A stretch of 8,390 nucleotides of DNA. It comes from Hydrogenovibrio sp. UBA654 (GTDB lineage: Bacteria > Pseudomonadota > Gammaproteobacteria > Thiomicrospirales > Thiomicrospiraceae). The stretch is from contig DBOE01000048.1 of assembly GCA_002299585.1 (NCBI GenBank), forward strand, positions 28,875 to 37,264, in the 5' to 3' direction. Numbering within the stretch: the stretch's first letter is position 1; each line of letters opens with the position of its first letter. Below are positions 1 to 7,058 of the stretch, one piece after another. The notes beneath the pieces were generated by a model. That model saw nothing but the letters and a program-made list of their open reading frames with translations, was not told where the DNA came from and did no database searches. The position numbers and the translations under genes are program-made.

Positions 1-76
1 GGCTTCTAGCTAGCCACTTCGTCGTTATGTTTCTTGATAATGGAATAACCATTGCCTGTAAAATATGCCTAGAATT
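1..76 (+). repeat. Partial copy of MITE-like palindromic repeat, left edge
   Basis: From base 3 to base 76 this stretch matches the reverse complement of 1557-1630 with only about seven differences. The inner core (from GTCGTTATG to CTAGAATT) differs at just two places, both C/T changes. The core contains the short hairpin AATGG-AATAA-CCATT. The window starts inside the element, so its left outer arm is not seen. On the right the match stops at base 76, six bases before the dgt stop codon, so the other terminal arm present in the copy at 1504-1670 is missing here. There is no coding potential. Orientation is set as plus for this copy and minus for the central copy. Confidence 0.85.
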
Positions 77-81
77 AATAC

Positions 82-1455
82 TTATAACCTGTCAAAAATT
101 GATCCTTGAGAAGCTGTAAATAGTTTTTCGTATAATCTTGAAGCATAAGTATTGGTCATACCAGAAATATAGTCAGAAATTATTCTGTACTTGTCTCTTT
201 GGTTTGTCGCATATTTAAATTTTTCATAGGTATTTCTTGGTAAAAGTGCTTGTGGGTTAGCTCTTAATGATTTAAACAAATCTAAAACAATTAACTGTCC
301 TTTATATTCCATGCCTTTTACTTCTGGTAAAGTAATTACATTTTCATAAATAAAAGATTTTAAAAGTTCTAAGACTTCTGATTCTGCCTTACCTAATGTT
401 GCTTGATACCTTAAAAGAGGATGCTCAAAAGATTCCTTTTCTATTATTTTTACACTTTCTATCATAATGTCAACAATTTTACTAATAGCATGTTTTCTAC
501 CTTTTGCCCTGCCACTAAATAATCTGTTGTTTATTTCATCCTCCCATAATTTATGGCGTTGAAAAACTTTGTGTTCTATAACTTTTTTTTGCCATAAATC
601 TTTTGGTAAAACCCCTATTGCTACGGCATCTTCTAGGTCATGAACTCCATAAGCAATATCATCGGCTACTTCCATTAGAGTTGTATCTAAAGATTTGTGC
701 TGTGTTTTATAAAAACCTTGCTCACTTGCCTTTAATTCAATAAATTTAGCTCTATCTTGTTCACTAAATAAGGCAAGAACCCAGTCAAAAATAATTTTTT
801 CATCGTTATAAATACTTTTTGGTGGCTGCCATTGTTGCATGTTTAATGTTTTAAAATCAGTGACATCTTTTTGTTTTATTTTTTCTAAATATTGGGGGGT
901 TTTTTTAATTATATCATCATAAATAGCAGGATATTTTAACACGCCTAAAGTAGCTCTTCTTGAGAGGTCTATACCATTATTGGTAGTATATTCTCCTAAA
1001 CGAGAAAGGATTCTTAGCGTTTGGGCATTACCCTCAAAACCACCATATTTACGCATCATATAATTTAAAGCGATTTCCCCACCATGCCCAAAGGGTGGGT
1101 GACCCAAATCATGGGCCAAGCAAATAGATTCTATCAAGTAAAATGACGGTAACCAGTTTAAATGATTTTGCCCTTCACCAACTGTAATTAATTGCTCTAC
1201 TAAACCAGAGCCAATTTGGGCAACTTCCATTGAGTGAGTTAAACGAGTACGGTAAAAATCTGATTCATTCAAGCCGAATATTTGGGTTTTTGCCTGCAAT
1301 CTTCTAAAGGATGCCGAATGTATAACTCTTGCTCTATCTCTTTGGTATACAATTCGCTCTTGACGAGATTTATTTCCAATTAAAAAATCACTATATCTTT
1401 GTGTCCAGTCTAATTCTGGCTTACTATTATTTACTTGCACTATTAAACTTTCCAT
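82..1455 (-). CDS. dgt: dGTP triphosphohydrolase (dGTPase), HD superfamily; probable anti-phage type
   Basis: Cytoplasmic HD-domain enzyme that hydrolyses dGTP (and perhaps other dNTPs) to the nucleoside and triphosphate. Metal-binding HD residues are visible, numbered from the TTG at 1461: H76 in RTRLTHSMEV, H117-D118 in LAHDLGHPPFGHGGE, and the D267-D268 pair in VADDIAYGVHD. Other family blocks are HSASFRRLQAKTQ near 48 and FEGNAQTLRIL near 142. At about 457 aa it is shorter than E. coli Dgt (about 505) and reads like the roughly 440-460 aa Shewanella/Vibrio dGTPases, a group that includes an experimentally shown anti-phage enzyme; the defence role here is inferred. Start: ATG at 1455 is chosen; TTG at 1461, directly after an in-frame TAA, is the alternative (an AGG lies 11 bases before the TTG). 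The gene is intact, stands alone and has inverted repeats on both sides. It carries A8 (583-590) and A7C6 (894-906) runs on the coding strand. Confidence 0.93.
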   Translation of the reverse strand: MESLIVQVNNSKPELDWTQRYSDFLIGNKSRQERIVYQRDRARVIHSASFRRLQAKTQIFGLNESDFYRTRLTHSMEVAQIGSGLVEQLITVGEGQNHLNWLPSFYLIESICLAHDLGHPPFGHGGEIALNYMMRKYGGFEGNAQTLRILSRLGEYTTNNGIDLSRRATLGVLKYPAIYDDIIKKTPQYLEKIKQKDVTDFKTLNMQQWQPPKSIYNDEKIIFDWVLALFSEQDRAKFIELKASEQGFYKTQHKSLDTTLMEVADDIAYGVHDLEDAVAIGVLPKDLWQKKVIEHKVFQRHKLWEDEINNRLFSGRAKGRKHAISKIVDIMIESVKIIEKESFEHPLLRYQATLGKAESEVLELLKSFIYENVITLPEVKGMEYKGQLIVLDLFKSLRANPQALLPRNTYEKFKYATNQRDKYRIISDYISGMTNTYASRLYEKLFTASQGSIFDRL

Positions 1456-1503
1456 TTTCAATTATGCTTTTACCTGCCATAAAATATTACAATTACCTCC
1501 ATA

Positions 1504-1670
1504 TTAAGGAACCTCTGATTAAGTATCATAAAATTCTGTGGCGCTTCTAGCTTATAAATTCTAGGCATGTTTTACAGGCAATGGTTATTCCATTGTCAAG
1601 AAACATAACGACAAATTGGTAGGCTAGAAGTCCATACAGAATTTCAATCAGTTATTAAGTGACTCCTTAA
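1504..1670 (-). repeat. Complete 167-bp MITE-like palindromic element
   Basis: The element is symmetric about base 1587. Outer ends are TTAAGGA (1504-1510) and TCCTTAA (1664-1670). Inner inverted arms lie at 1531-1551 (AAATTCTGTGGCGCTTCTAGC) with 1623-1644, ATGTTT (1567-1572) with AAACAT (1601-1606), and CAATGG (1579-1584) with CCATTG (1590-1595) around the loop TTATT. It has no open reading frame. A second copy of the core lies at 1-76 and a probable third outer arm at 8360-8390. It fills almost all of the gap between the barrel stop codon and the dgt leader, so in RNA it could fold into a long hairpin that ends or stabilises the upstream operon transcript. No clear target-site duplication is seen. 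It is most likely a non-autonomous transposable element or a related intergenic repeat family. Confidence 0.85.
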
Positions 1671-1676
1671 CATGCT

Positions 1677-2882
1677 TTAAAAATAATAATAAAGTCTAAA
1701 AGAGAATAAATCGTCTTGTTTATAAGCTCTTAGAAAGTTATTGCTATCGACATTGGCAAACACCCTTGCTAAAAGCTCTGCCTTCCAACTATCCCCTAGC
1801 CTCCTTGAGCCTTCAAAATTCCAAAACTGTGTACCATCATCCAAATCAGTAATGTTACCAATTAATAATTCACTTGATTGTTCATCATTTAATACCAATC
1901 TAACACCGGTCATAAAATCTTTTTGAAATGGTGTTATTTGTTGCCAATCATCATAGAGATATTCGCCAATAAGACCAATATCATACACACTACCGAGTAT
2001 TCCAACTAGGGTATATTCCACCCCGATTACTGCGGCAAATGATTGTTGCTCTTGAAACTTTATATTATGGCTTGCTCTAGATAATAATTCGGCTTTTAAT
2101 AGGTAGTCTGCATAAATATACTGTAGGTCGATACCTAATTGTTTGGTTTGTACATATACTGGAATTAGTTTTAGCCCTGTATTGGATATTTCAGGCTTAA
2201 ATATGGGCCTTCTTTGTGTCCCCATAAAAACACTAACTCCTAGATCTAAATCACCAAATGTTTGGCTCCACCTAGCAGCTAGATCTACATGTTTTTGCTT
2301 AGCTTTATCTTGGAAAATTGCTTCGTTTTTTTGTATTACTGGGTTAAATCTTGGGCGGGCTTCTTTTCCTAAAAACTCAAGCTCTCGAAAATAAGGCAGT
2401 ACAAATAAGTCTAAAACTCCCCAGTCTTTAATTAGTTTTGCTTGGATCATTGGCTGCCCAAGGCGTACTTCATTATCTAAAGATTCTATCCAATCAACTT
2501 GATTAATTACATCTACTAGATGACGAGATTCTGTTGTACCCCAAAACACTTTACCTATTCCTAAGTTAAATTCCCAATCATCTGCATAATGATTAACCAT
2601 AAACTCACGAATATCTGCATGAGTTCTGCTGGTTGATTGGGCATCATAGCGATAAAATAATTTTATATTTAATTCTTGATTATCCGATAATGCTTGATAA
2701 ATTTCTGGCTCAATTACTGCTGAAAAATATTGGTCTTTTTGCTCAGTATGCTTAGGATTATCGTTAAAACCAATAACTTCAGTGCCTAATTTACTCTGTA
2801 ACTCAACCGCATAACTTGGTGATGAAAAAACTATCAATAGAGGCAGTAATAAACCAAGATTAAACGTTGGATTTAATTTCAT
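1677..2882 (-). CDS. Outer-membrane beta-barrel protein of an RND/LolA-like operon
   Basis: Predicted 401-aa outer-membrane protein. Residues 1-25 form a signal peptide (hydrophobic LGLLLPLLIVF core, likely cleavage after SPSYA). The mature part alternates polar and hydrophobic residues in many short strands and ends in FSFRLYYYF, the aromatic C-terminal signature recognised by the BAM machinery. A distinctive stretch at 111-130 contains VFWGTTESRHLVD. I do not recognise a named family with certainty; it could belong to one of the DUF-type porin-like families that accompany RND exporters. Its ATG overlaps the TGA of the LolA-like gene by four bases (ATGA), and no strong Shine-Dalgarno precedes it, so translation is probably coupled. 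It is the last gene of the three-gene operon; the stop codon lies only seven bases from the MITE-like element. Its role as the outer-membrane end of the transport system is inferred from context. Confidence 0.85.
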   Translation of the reverse strand: MKLNPTFNLGLLLPLLIVFSSPSYAVELQSKLGTEVIGFNDNPKHTEQKDQYFSAVIEPEIYQALSDNQELNIKLFYRYDAQSTSRTHADIREFMVNHYADDWEFNLGIGKVFWGTTESRHLVDVINQVDWIESLDNEVRLGQPMIQAKLIKDWGVLDLFVLPYFRELEFLGKEARPRFNPVIQKNEAIFQDKAKQKHVDLAARWSQTFGDLDLGVSVFMGTQRRPIFKPEISNTGLKLIPVYVQTKQLGIDLQYIYADYLLKAELLSRASHNIKFQEQQSFAAVIGVEYTLVGILGSVYDIGLIGEYLYDDWQQITPFQKDFMTGVRLVLNDEQSSELLIGNITDLDDGTQFWNFEGSRRLGDSWKAELLARVFANVDSNNFLRAYKQDDLFSFRLYYYF

Positions 2883-3685
2883 CTAAGTCTTTTAAGTTTA
2901 GACTTATTAAAATCAGAATCTTTTAGACCTGTTTTAAACTTATAATCTGTATAGTTCAAAATTGATGATTTACCTGTTTGATGATTGGTCATAACCATTT
3001 TTTTAGCACGCCAGTATTTTCCTAAATATTGTTGATAACTGCTCATTTCTAAAGTTTTTAATAGTGAATTTCGACGATCATAAAAATCGGTTTTTATTAC
3101 TCTATATTCTTGGTTATCTATCCATGAAACTTGCTTTGTATAGCCACTAAACTTATCGGTTGGATCTCGCTCAACTACAAAACAAGTTAAGCCATCACCA
3201 CAAGGCTCTTCTTTTAAGAATTTGTAGGTATATTTTGCTACTTCTTGCGAGCCTATGTCTTCAAAAGCAAACTCACTACCCATAAAAGGCCCTGATTTGT
3301 TTCTGGAGCTAATTCTTTTAACCCGTTTTAAAGCTGGTAAATACAACCATTGGTCATCTGGTTTATTAACATGACTAAAGGTTAAAAATGCTGTGCCTCT
3401 CACATCTCTTGGTTTATCGAAAATACTTAAGCCCTTATCACCATCGCCGATAACTTCTAGGCTTTTAATTCTTATTTCTCGCTCACTAGTATCTCCTTGT
3501 TTATTTTTTAAGGTCATAGTCATATTTACGATTGAATCACCCCAGCCATTATTTCTTTTATCTGCTTCTATGGCAATTGCTAAGCCTTTTTCTGCGGCAG
3601 TTTGTGCAAATACTGATGGAGCTGAGAATATAGCGGCTATAGTTATGGCTATTAAGTTTAATCCTAGTTTTTTTATTTTTAACAT
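2879..3685 (-). CDS. Periplasmic LolA-like protein (outer membrane lipoprotein-sorting protein family)
   Basis: 268-aa secreted protein. Residues 1-27 are a signal peptide (LNLIAITIAAIF core, likely cleavage after SVFA); no lipobox cysteine follows, so it should be soluble in the periplasm. The mature domain has the blocks typical of the LolA-like family often annotated as outer membrane lipoprotein-sorting protein: DVRGTAFLTFSH near 94, DDQWLYLPALKRVKRI near 110, and GPFMGSEFAFEDI near 132. Cysteines 162 and 168 (CGDGLTC) could form a disulfide. Proteins of this fold bind lipids or other hydrophobic molecules in an open barrel. It is probably not the housekeeping LolA, because it sits between an MMPL/RND transporter and an outer-membrane barrel; a shuttle role between them is inferred. 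The start overlaps the transporter stop by one base (TAATG), and GGAGA (3693-3697, minus strand) lies seven bases upstream, which fixes this start. Confidence 0.9.
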   Translation of the reverse strand: MLKIKKLGLNLIAITIAAIFSAPSVFAQTAAEKGLAIAIEADKRNNGWGDSIVNMTMTLKNKQGDTSEREIRIKSLEVIGDGDKGLSIFDKPRDVRGTAFLTFSHVNKPDDQWLYLPALKRVKRISSRNKSGPFMGSEFAFEDIGSQEVAKYTYKFLKEEPCGDGLTCFVVERDPTDKFSGYTKQVSWIDNQEYRVIKTDFYDRRNSLLKTLEMSSYQQYLGKYWRAKKMVMTNHQTGKSSILNYTDYKFKTGLKDSDFNKSKLKRLR

Positions 3686-6015
3686 TAGGTTTTCTCCGTT
3701 GCGTTGTTATTATTTTTAACTTTATCCATTATCATTAATAATGGTGGTAAAAACAAGAAGTCAATTATCAAAGCGGCAGCGATAGTTATTGCCATCATAA
3801 TTCCTGTTTGTTCATTTACCAAGAAACTAGACATGGTTAAAATACCAAAACCAATTATTAATACAAAGGTTGTTACCCAAAGAGCATGCCCTACGGTGCT
3901 AAATGCATAACGAATTGCCTCTTCAGTGCTAAGATTTTTCTCTCTTTTAGCTCGTAAGTATTTACTTAAAAAATGCACCGTATCATCAACCACTATGCCG
4001 ATTGAAATCGCAAATACCATAGATGCGGCTAAGCCTAGAATCCCAAAGGTTAATGACCAAATCCCTGTTGCCACTATTACGGGGGTAAGATTTGGCAACA
4101 GACTAATCACCCCTAATCTAAAGGACTTTAAGGCTGCCATTAAGATTAATGAAATCAAAACTAAAGCGATTAATGAACCCGTCATCATTTGTTCAATATT
4201 TCTTTTAGTAATGTTTGAGAACATTAATGCAGTACTTGAGCCTACTGTATGCATATTTTCTGGGGTATTATCAACTAACCAATTTTGTGCTTTGTAATTA
4301 AAAGAAATCAATTCTTTGGTTGATAAATCATCAAGAGTTACCGTAAATTTAGTGGCTGATTTATCAACATTTATTTGGTTATTTAAATCCAAGCCATAGG
4401 GTAATGACATTTCATATAGCAATAAATACTGGGCTGCTAGTTCACGGTTATCAGGTACTTTATACCAAGATTCATCATCAGCATGCAGGCTTTTATTAAG
4501 GCGTTTCATAATATCGCTCAGAGTTCTTACATGCACCACCTCTGGCTGTTGTTCTAGCCATATTTTAAACTCATTTAATTTAGACAAATATATTGGATCA
4601 CTTATACCTTGTGAATTACTACCAGTATCATCTTTAGGGGCATTTATGGAATATAAAATGGTATTAATACCAGTTAAATTTTTAATAATATAATCAGTAT
4701 CTGTACGGAATTGAATTGATTCATCAAAATATTCAACAAAATTATCATCTAATTGCACCTGCGGAATCATTGCCGCTAAAAAGCTGATTACTACTATTGA
4801 ACCGACAAATAATACTTTATATTTTGCAATAACAAAATCAGCCAGCTTTAACATAAAACCTTTATGATCAATATCGACATTTTTGTTAACTTTTGTTGGC
4901 ATAACGCTCATAAAAGCCGGTAAAAAGAATAGGGAAAATAATAAGGCAAACATAACCCCCATAGCAGTAATATTACCAAGGTCATGAAATGGCGGTGCGT
5001 CACTTGAGTTCATAGCTAAAAAACCAATCGCCGTGGTAACACTGGTTAAAACAATAGGTGCTATATTAATCCGCAGGCTTTCAATAATTGCATCATTTTT
5101 TGTCATGCCTCTTTTCATCAGCGCCAGCATAGTGATTAAAAAATGCACCGAATCGGCAACGGCTAAGGTCATAATAATAGTTGGGGCAGATGCAGAGGGG
5201 GGGGTTAAGGCTACGCCCATAAAGCCTGCCATACCCATTGCGGTTACTATTGAAAATGCAATAACTATTACCGTACCAAGTAATGCAGGAATAGACCTCA
5301 TTAATACAAACAACACAATAAAAATAAATAAATACATTAAAGGTATTAAGGTCGACATGTCTTTTATACTAGCTTCTTTAAAAGCCATATTTAGCATAGT
5401 CATGCCACTTAAATGTATTTCAAACTGTGGGTATTTTGCTTGGAACTTGGCAACCAAATCTCTAGCAAAAGCAACTGCTTCAGGATTTTCTGATTGGCTT
5501 TTTTGCGGAAATTGCGTGACCACATTAATGGCAGTAACGCTACCAGCTTCATTAACCGCAGAATTAACTAGCTGTGGCTCTGCAAGCACTATTTTTTTAA
5601 CATTTAATGCCTGCTCTTTAGTCATATTAGCTGACTCATAGCCTAAATCTTCAACTATTAAATCATCACCTTCAGCATAGGTATGTTGGTAGTTGGTAAT
5701 CGAATCTACCCGACCAGCAAAAGGTATTTGCCAAGCTTCATTGGTTAACCACTCTACCGCAGCTAAATTTTCTGGGGTAAATAACTCACCATTTTTAGGG
5801 GTAAGGGCAATAATAATATTGTCTTCTTTATTATAGGTGTTTTGTAGCTTTTCAAAAGCGATTAGCTCAGGATTTTCATCACCAAAAAAAACCCTATAAT
5901 CATTATCAAAAGTTAAATATTTTGCTCCACTAGCAATTAATACTACCCCGACGATGGAGGCTATAATAATTAACCAGCACCACTTTATAACTAATTTTGA
6001 ATATATCTCTATCAC
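3685..6015 (-). CDS. RND/MMPL superfamily inner-membrane transporter
   Basis: About 776-aa proton-driven exporter of the RND superfamily, MMPL/predicted-exporter branch (HpnN-, MmpL-like). Two homologous halves are visible, numbered from the GTG start: TM1 at about 10-30, a large periplasmic domain 31-218, then a helix bundle about 222-372; a second TM near 400-417, a second periplasmic domain, and a final helix bundle ending near 765. Each half has the TM4 acidic motif: ADSVHF (D288) and VVDDTVHF (D677-D678), candidate proton-relay residues. Start: GTG at 6015 is preceded by GGGGA with a five-base spacer; the longer TTG at 6027 would overlap that Shine-Dalgarno and has none of its own. The gene is first of a tight operon with the LolA-like and barrel genes. 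It carries a C8 run at 5197-5204. The substrate is unknown; a lipid or other hydrophobic compound is the likely class. Confidence 0.92.
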   Translation of the reverse strand: MIEIYSKLVIKWCWLIIIASIVGVVLIASGAKYLTFDNDYRVFFGDENPELIAFEKLQNTYNKEDNIIIALTPKNGELFTPENLAAVEWLTNEAWQIPFAGRVDSITNYQHTYAEGDDLIVEDLGYESANMTKEQALNVKKIVLAEPQLVNSAVNEAGSVTAINVVTQFPQKSQSENPEAVAFARDLVAKFQAKYPQFEIHLSGMTMLNMAFKEASIKDMSTLIPLMYLFIFIVLFVLMRSIPALLGTVIVIAFSIVTAMGMAGFMGVALTPPSASAPTIIMTLAVADSVHFLITMLALMKRGMTKNDAIIESLRINIAPIVLTSVTTAIGFLAMNSSDAPPFHDLGNITAMGVMFALLFSLFFLPAFMSVMPTKVNKNVDIDHKGFMLKLADFVIAKYKVLFVGSIVVISFLAAMIPQVQLDDNFVEYFDESIQFRTDTDYIIKNLTGINTILYSINAPKDDTGSNSQGISDPIYLSKLNEFKIWLEQQPEVVHVRTLSDIMKRLNKSLHADDESWYKVPDNRELAAQYLLLYEMSLPYGLDLNNQINVDKSATKFTVTLDDLSTKELISFNYKAQNWLVDNTPENMHTVGSSTALMFSNITKRNIEQMMTGSLIALVLISLILMAALKSFRLGVISLLPNLTPVIVATGIWSLTFGILGLAASMVFAISIGIVVDDTVHFLSKYLRAKREKNLSTEEAIRYAFSTVGHALWVTTFVLIIGFGILTMSSFLVNEQTGIMMAITIAAALIIDFLFLPPLLMIMDKVKNNNNATEKT
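5197..5204 (-). repeat. C8 homopolymer inside the RND transporter gene
   Basis: Eight G on the plus strand read as eight C in the coding strand, spanning Thr-Pro-Pro of the ALTPPSASAP stretch just before transmembrane segment 4. Losing one C gives a TGA after about ten codons; gaining one gives a TGA after about 36 codons. In DNA this AT-rich such a run is a candidate for slipped-strand mispairing. Switching itself is inferred, not shown. Confidence 0.6.
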
Positions 6016-6027
6016 TATTTTCCCCAA

Positions 6028-6089
6028 CTTTTATAGAATAATTTAAGCCATGTTACTAAACTTTAATATACAAACATAGAGAAATAAAC
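6028..6089 (-). promoter_or_regulatory. Probable promoter/leader region of the RND operon
   Basis: This AT-rich gap lies between the terminator after the LysR gene and the transporter start, so the three-gene operon should have its own promoter here. Possible minus-strand elements are TTGTAT and a TAAATT or TATAAA hexamer nearer the gene, but none is a convincing consensus pair at standard spacing. The Shine-Dalgarno GGGGA lies at 6021-6025, just inside the longer reading frame. No clear LysR-type operator was identified. Confidence 0.35.
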
Positions 6090-6120
6090 AAAAAAGATTG
6101 TTTCTTAATTTGCAACAATC
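6090..6120 (-). terminator. Probable intrinsic terminator after the LysR gene
   Basis: On the minus strand GATTGTT (6114-6120) is followed by an 11-base loop, AACAATC (6096-6102) and a run of six T (6090-6095). The 7-bp stem begins directly after the LysR TAG stop codon (6121-6123). The stem is AT-rich and therefore modest in strength, but stem plus T-run placement is what a Rho-independent terminator requires. It would separate the LysR transcript from the RND operon. Confidence 0.65.
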
Positions 6121-7005
6121 CTAAAGAATAAATTCTTTTGCATTAGTTATTAAAAAATCATTGAAGACTTTTAAGGCTCTTGATAGATGATTTCTACTAG
6201 GATAAACCAAATACATGTTCTTAGAAATTAATTCATATTTAGGTAAAATCTTTACCAGATTAGCTCCCCTAACTTCCTCAACACATAAAACATCAGGTAT
6301 TAGAGTAATACCATGGTTCAACAAACACATGCTCTTATTAAAACTAATGCTATTTGATGAAATACTAGGTTTACCACTAAAAGTAAATGGCTGCCTACCT
6401 TTTATAGGAATCTCATTATTAGCAACTGGTGGTGCGATATATTTATGCTTATTTAAATCCTCTAATTCTTGCGGTTCACCATAAATTTTCAAATAATTTT
6501 TACTGGCATATAAACTAATACTCATCGAAAGTAGTTTTCTTGCTATATAGCTAGAATCTTCTAAATCGCCGATTCTAATCGCCAAATCAAAGCCTTCTTC
6601 AATTAAGCCATAATTAGTAGTGCTAAAATCAAATTCAAAACTTATATCAGGATAAAGTTCCATAAAAATTGGCAAGACATTATCAATTATAGATGTGCCT
6701 ACTTCATGAGGCATAGTTATACGCAAATGACCTTTAATCTTTTGATTAAACTCTGATACTTCAGAGTGCACCTTTTGTAAATTAGTAACCAAAGGCAAAG
6801 ATGAATTAAAAAACTTCTCCCCAGCAAAAGTTAGGCTTAGTTTACGGGTAGAACGATTTAACAAACGAATTTGTAAGTTCTCTTCTAAGGCAGTAAGACT
6901 TTTACTAAGCGTAGATTTTGACAAGTTAAGTTTTTGTGCAGCTTTAGTATAGCCGCCACATTCAACAATAGTTATAAAATGTAAGATTCTATTTAAATCA
7001 ACCAT
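6121..7005 (-). CDS. LysR-family transcriptional regulator
   Basis: 294-aa one-component regulator. The N-terminal winged helix-turn-helix spans about residues 4-62, with the recognition region in GGYTKAAQKLNLSKSTLSK (18-36) and the wing/linker RLLNRSTRKLSLTFAG (47-62). Residues about 90-290 form the periplasmic-binding-like effector domain (GHLRITMPHEVG start, DLAIRIGDLEDSSYIARKL in the middle), of the CrgA/DhcR-like subgroup of LysR proteins. The effector is unknown. The start is ATG at 7005; only a weak GGTA precedes it. Most LysR regulators act on a divergent neighbour, but here both neighbours are on the same strand: the phosphatase gene upstream and, after a probable terminator, the RND operon downstream, so its target is not settled by layout. 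A C9 run lies 26 bases upstream of the start and may affect its expression. Confidence 0.95.
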   Translation of the reverse strand: MVDLNRILHFITIVECGGYTKAAQKLNLSKSTLSKSLTALEENLQIRLLNRSTRKLSLTFAGEKFFNSSLPLVTNLQKVHSEVSEFNQKIKGHLRITMPHEVGTSIIDNVLPIFMELYPDISFEFDFSTTNYGLIEEGFDLAIRIGDLEDSSYIARKLLSMSISLYASKNYLKIYGEPQELEDLNKHKYIAPPVANNEIPIKGRQPFTFSGKPSISSNSISFNKSMCLLNHGITLIPDVLCVEEVRGANLVKILPKYELISKNMYLVYPSRNHLSRALKVFNDFLITNAKEFIL

Positions 7006-7031
7006 AAATTACCATTTTTAAATGTGTGCGT

Positions 7032-7040
7032 GGGGGGGGG
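7032..7040 (-). repeat. C9 homopolymer upstream of the LysR gene
   Basis: Nine consecutive G on the plus strand (C on the coding strand of the LysR gene) lie in the 53-base gap between the phosphatase stop codon and the LysR start, 26 bases before the ATG. The surrounding sequence is AT-rich. The position would fall in the promoter spacer or 5' leader of the LysR transcript, where length change could alter expression. This effect is inferred. Confidence 0.6.
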
Positions 7041-7058
7041 TAAAAAGCAAACATATAT

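Noticed and set aside
894..906. A7C6 run in dgt as a programmed -1 ribosomal frameshift site (A AAA AAC)
   Set aside because: The heptamer is not in the required reading frame: the codons are AAA AAA ACC, not AAA AAC.
1329..1550. 73-codon plus-strand frame across the dgt start and into the repeat element
   Set aside because: It is antisense to the conserved dgt N-terminus and runs into a non-coding palindrome; no family resemblance.
5033..5641. 202-codon open frame on the plus strand inside the RND gene
   Set aside because: It is antisense to a transporter gene with clear RND motifs; its composition (rich in Ile, Ala, Thr, Val) is what the complement of hydrophobic helix codons gives. No recognisable domain or Shine-Dalgarno.
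6016..6027. TTG at 6027 as the RND transporter start
   Set aside because: The GGGGA Shine-Dalgarno lies inside this extension, at proper distance from GTG 6015, while nothing similar precedes the TTG. It remains possible but less likely.
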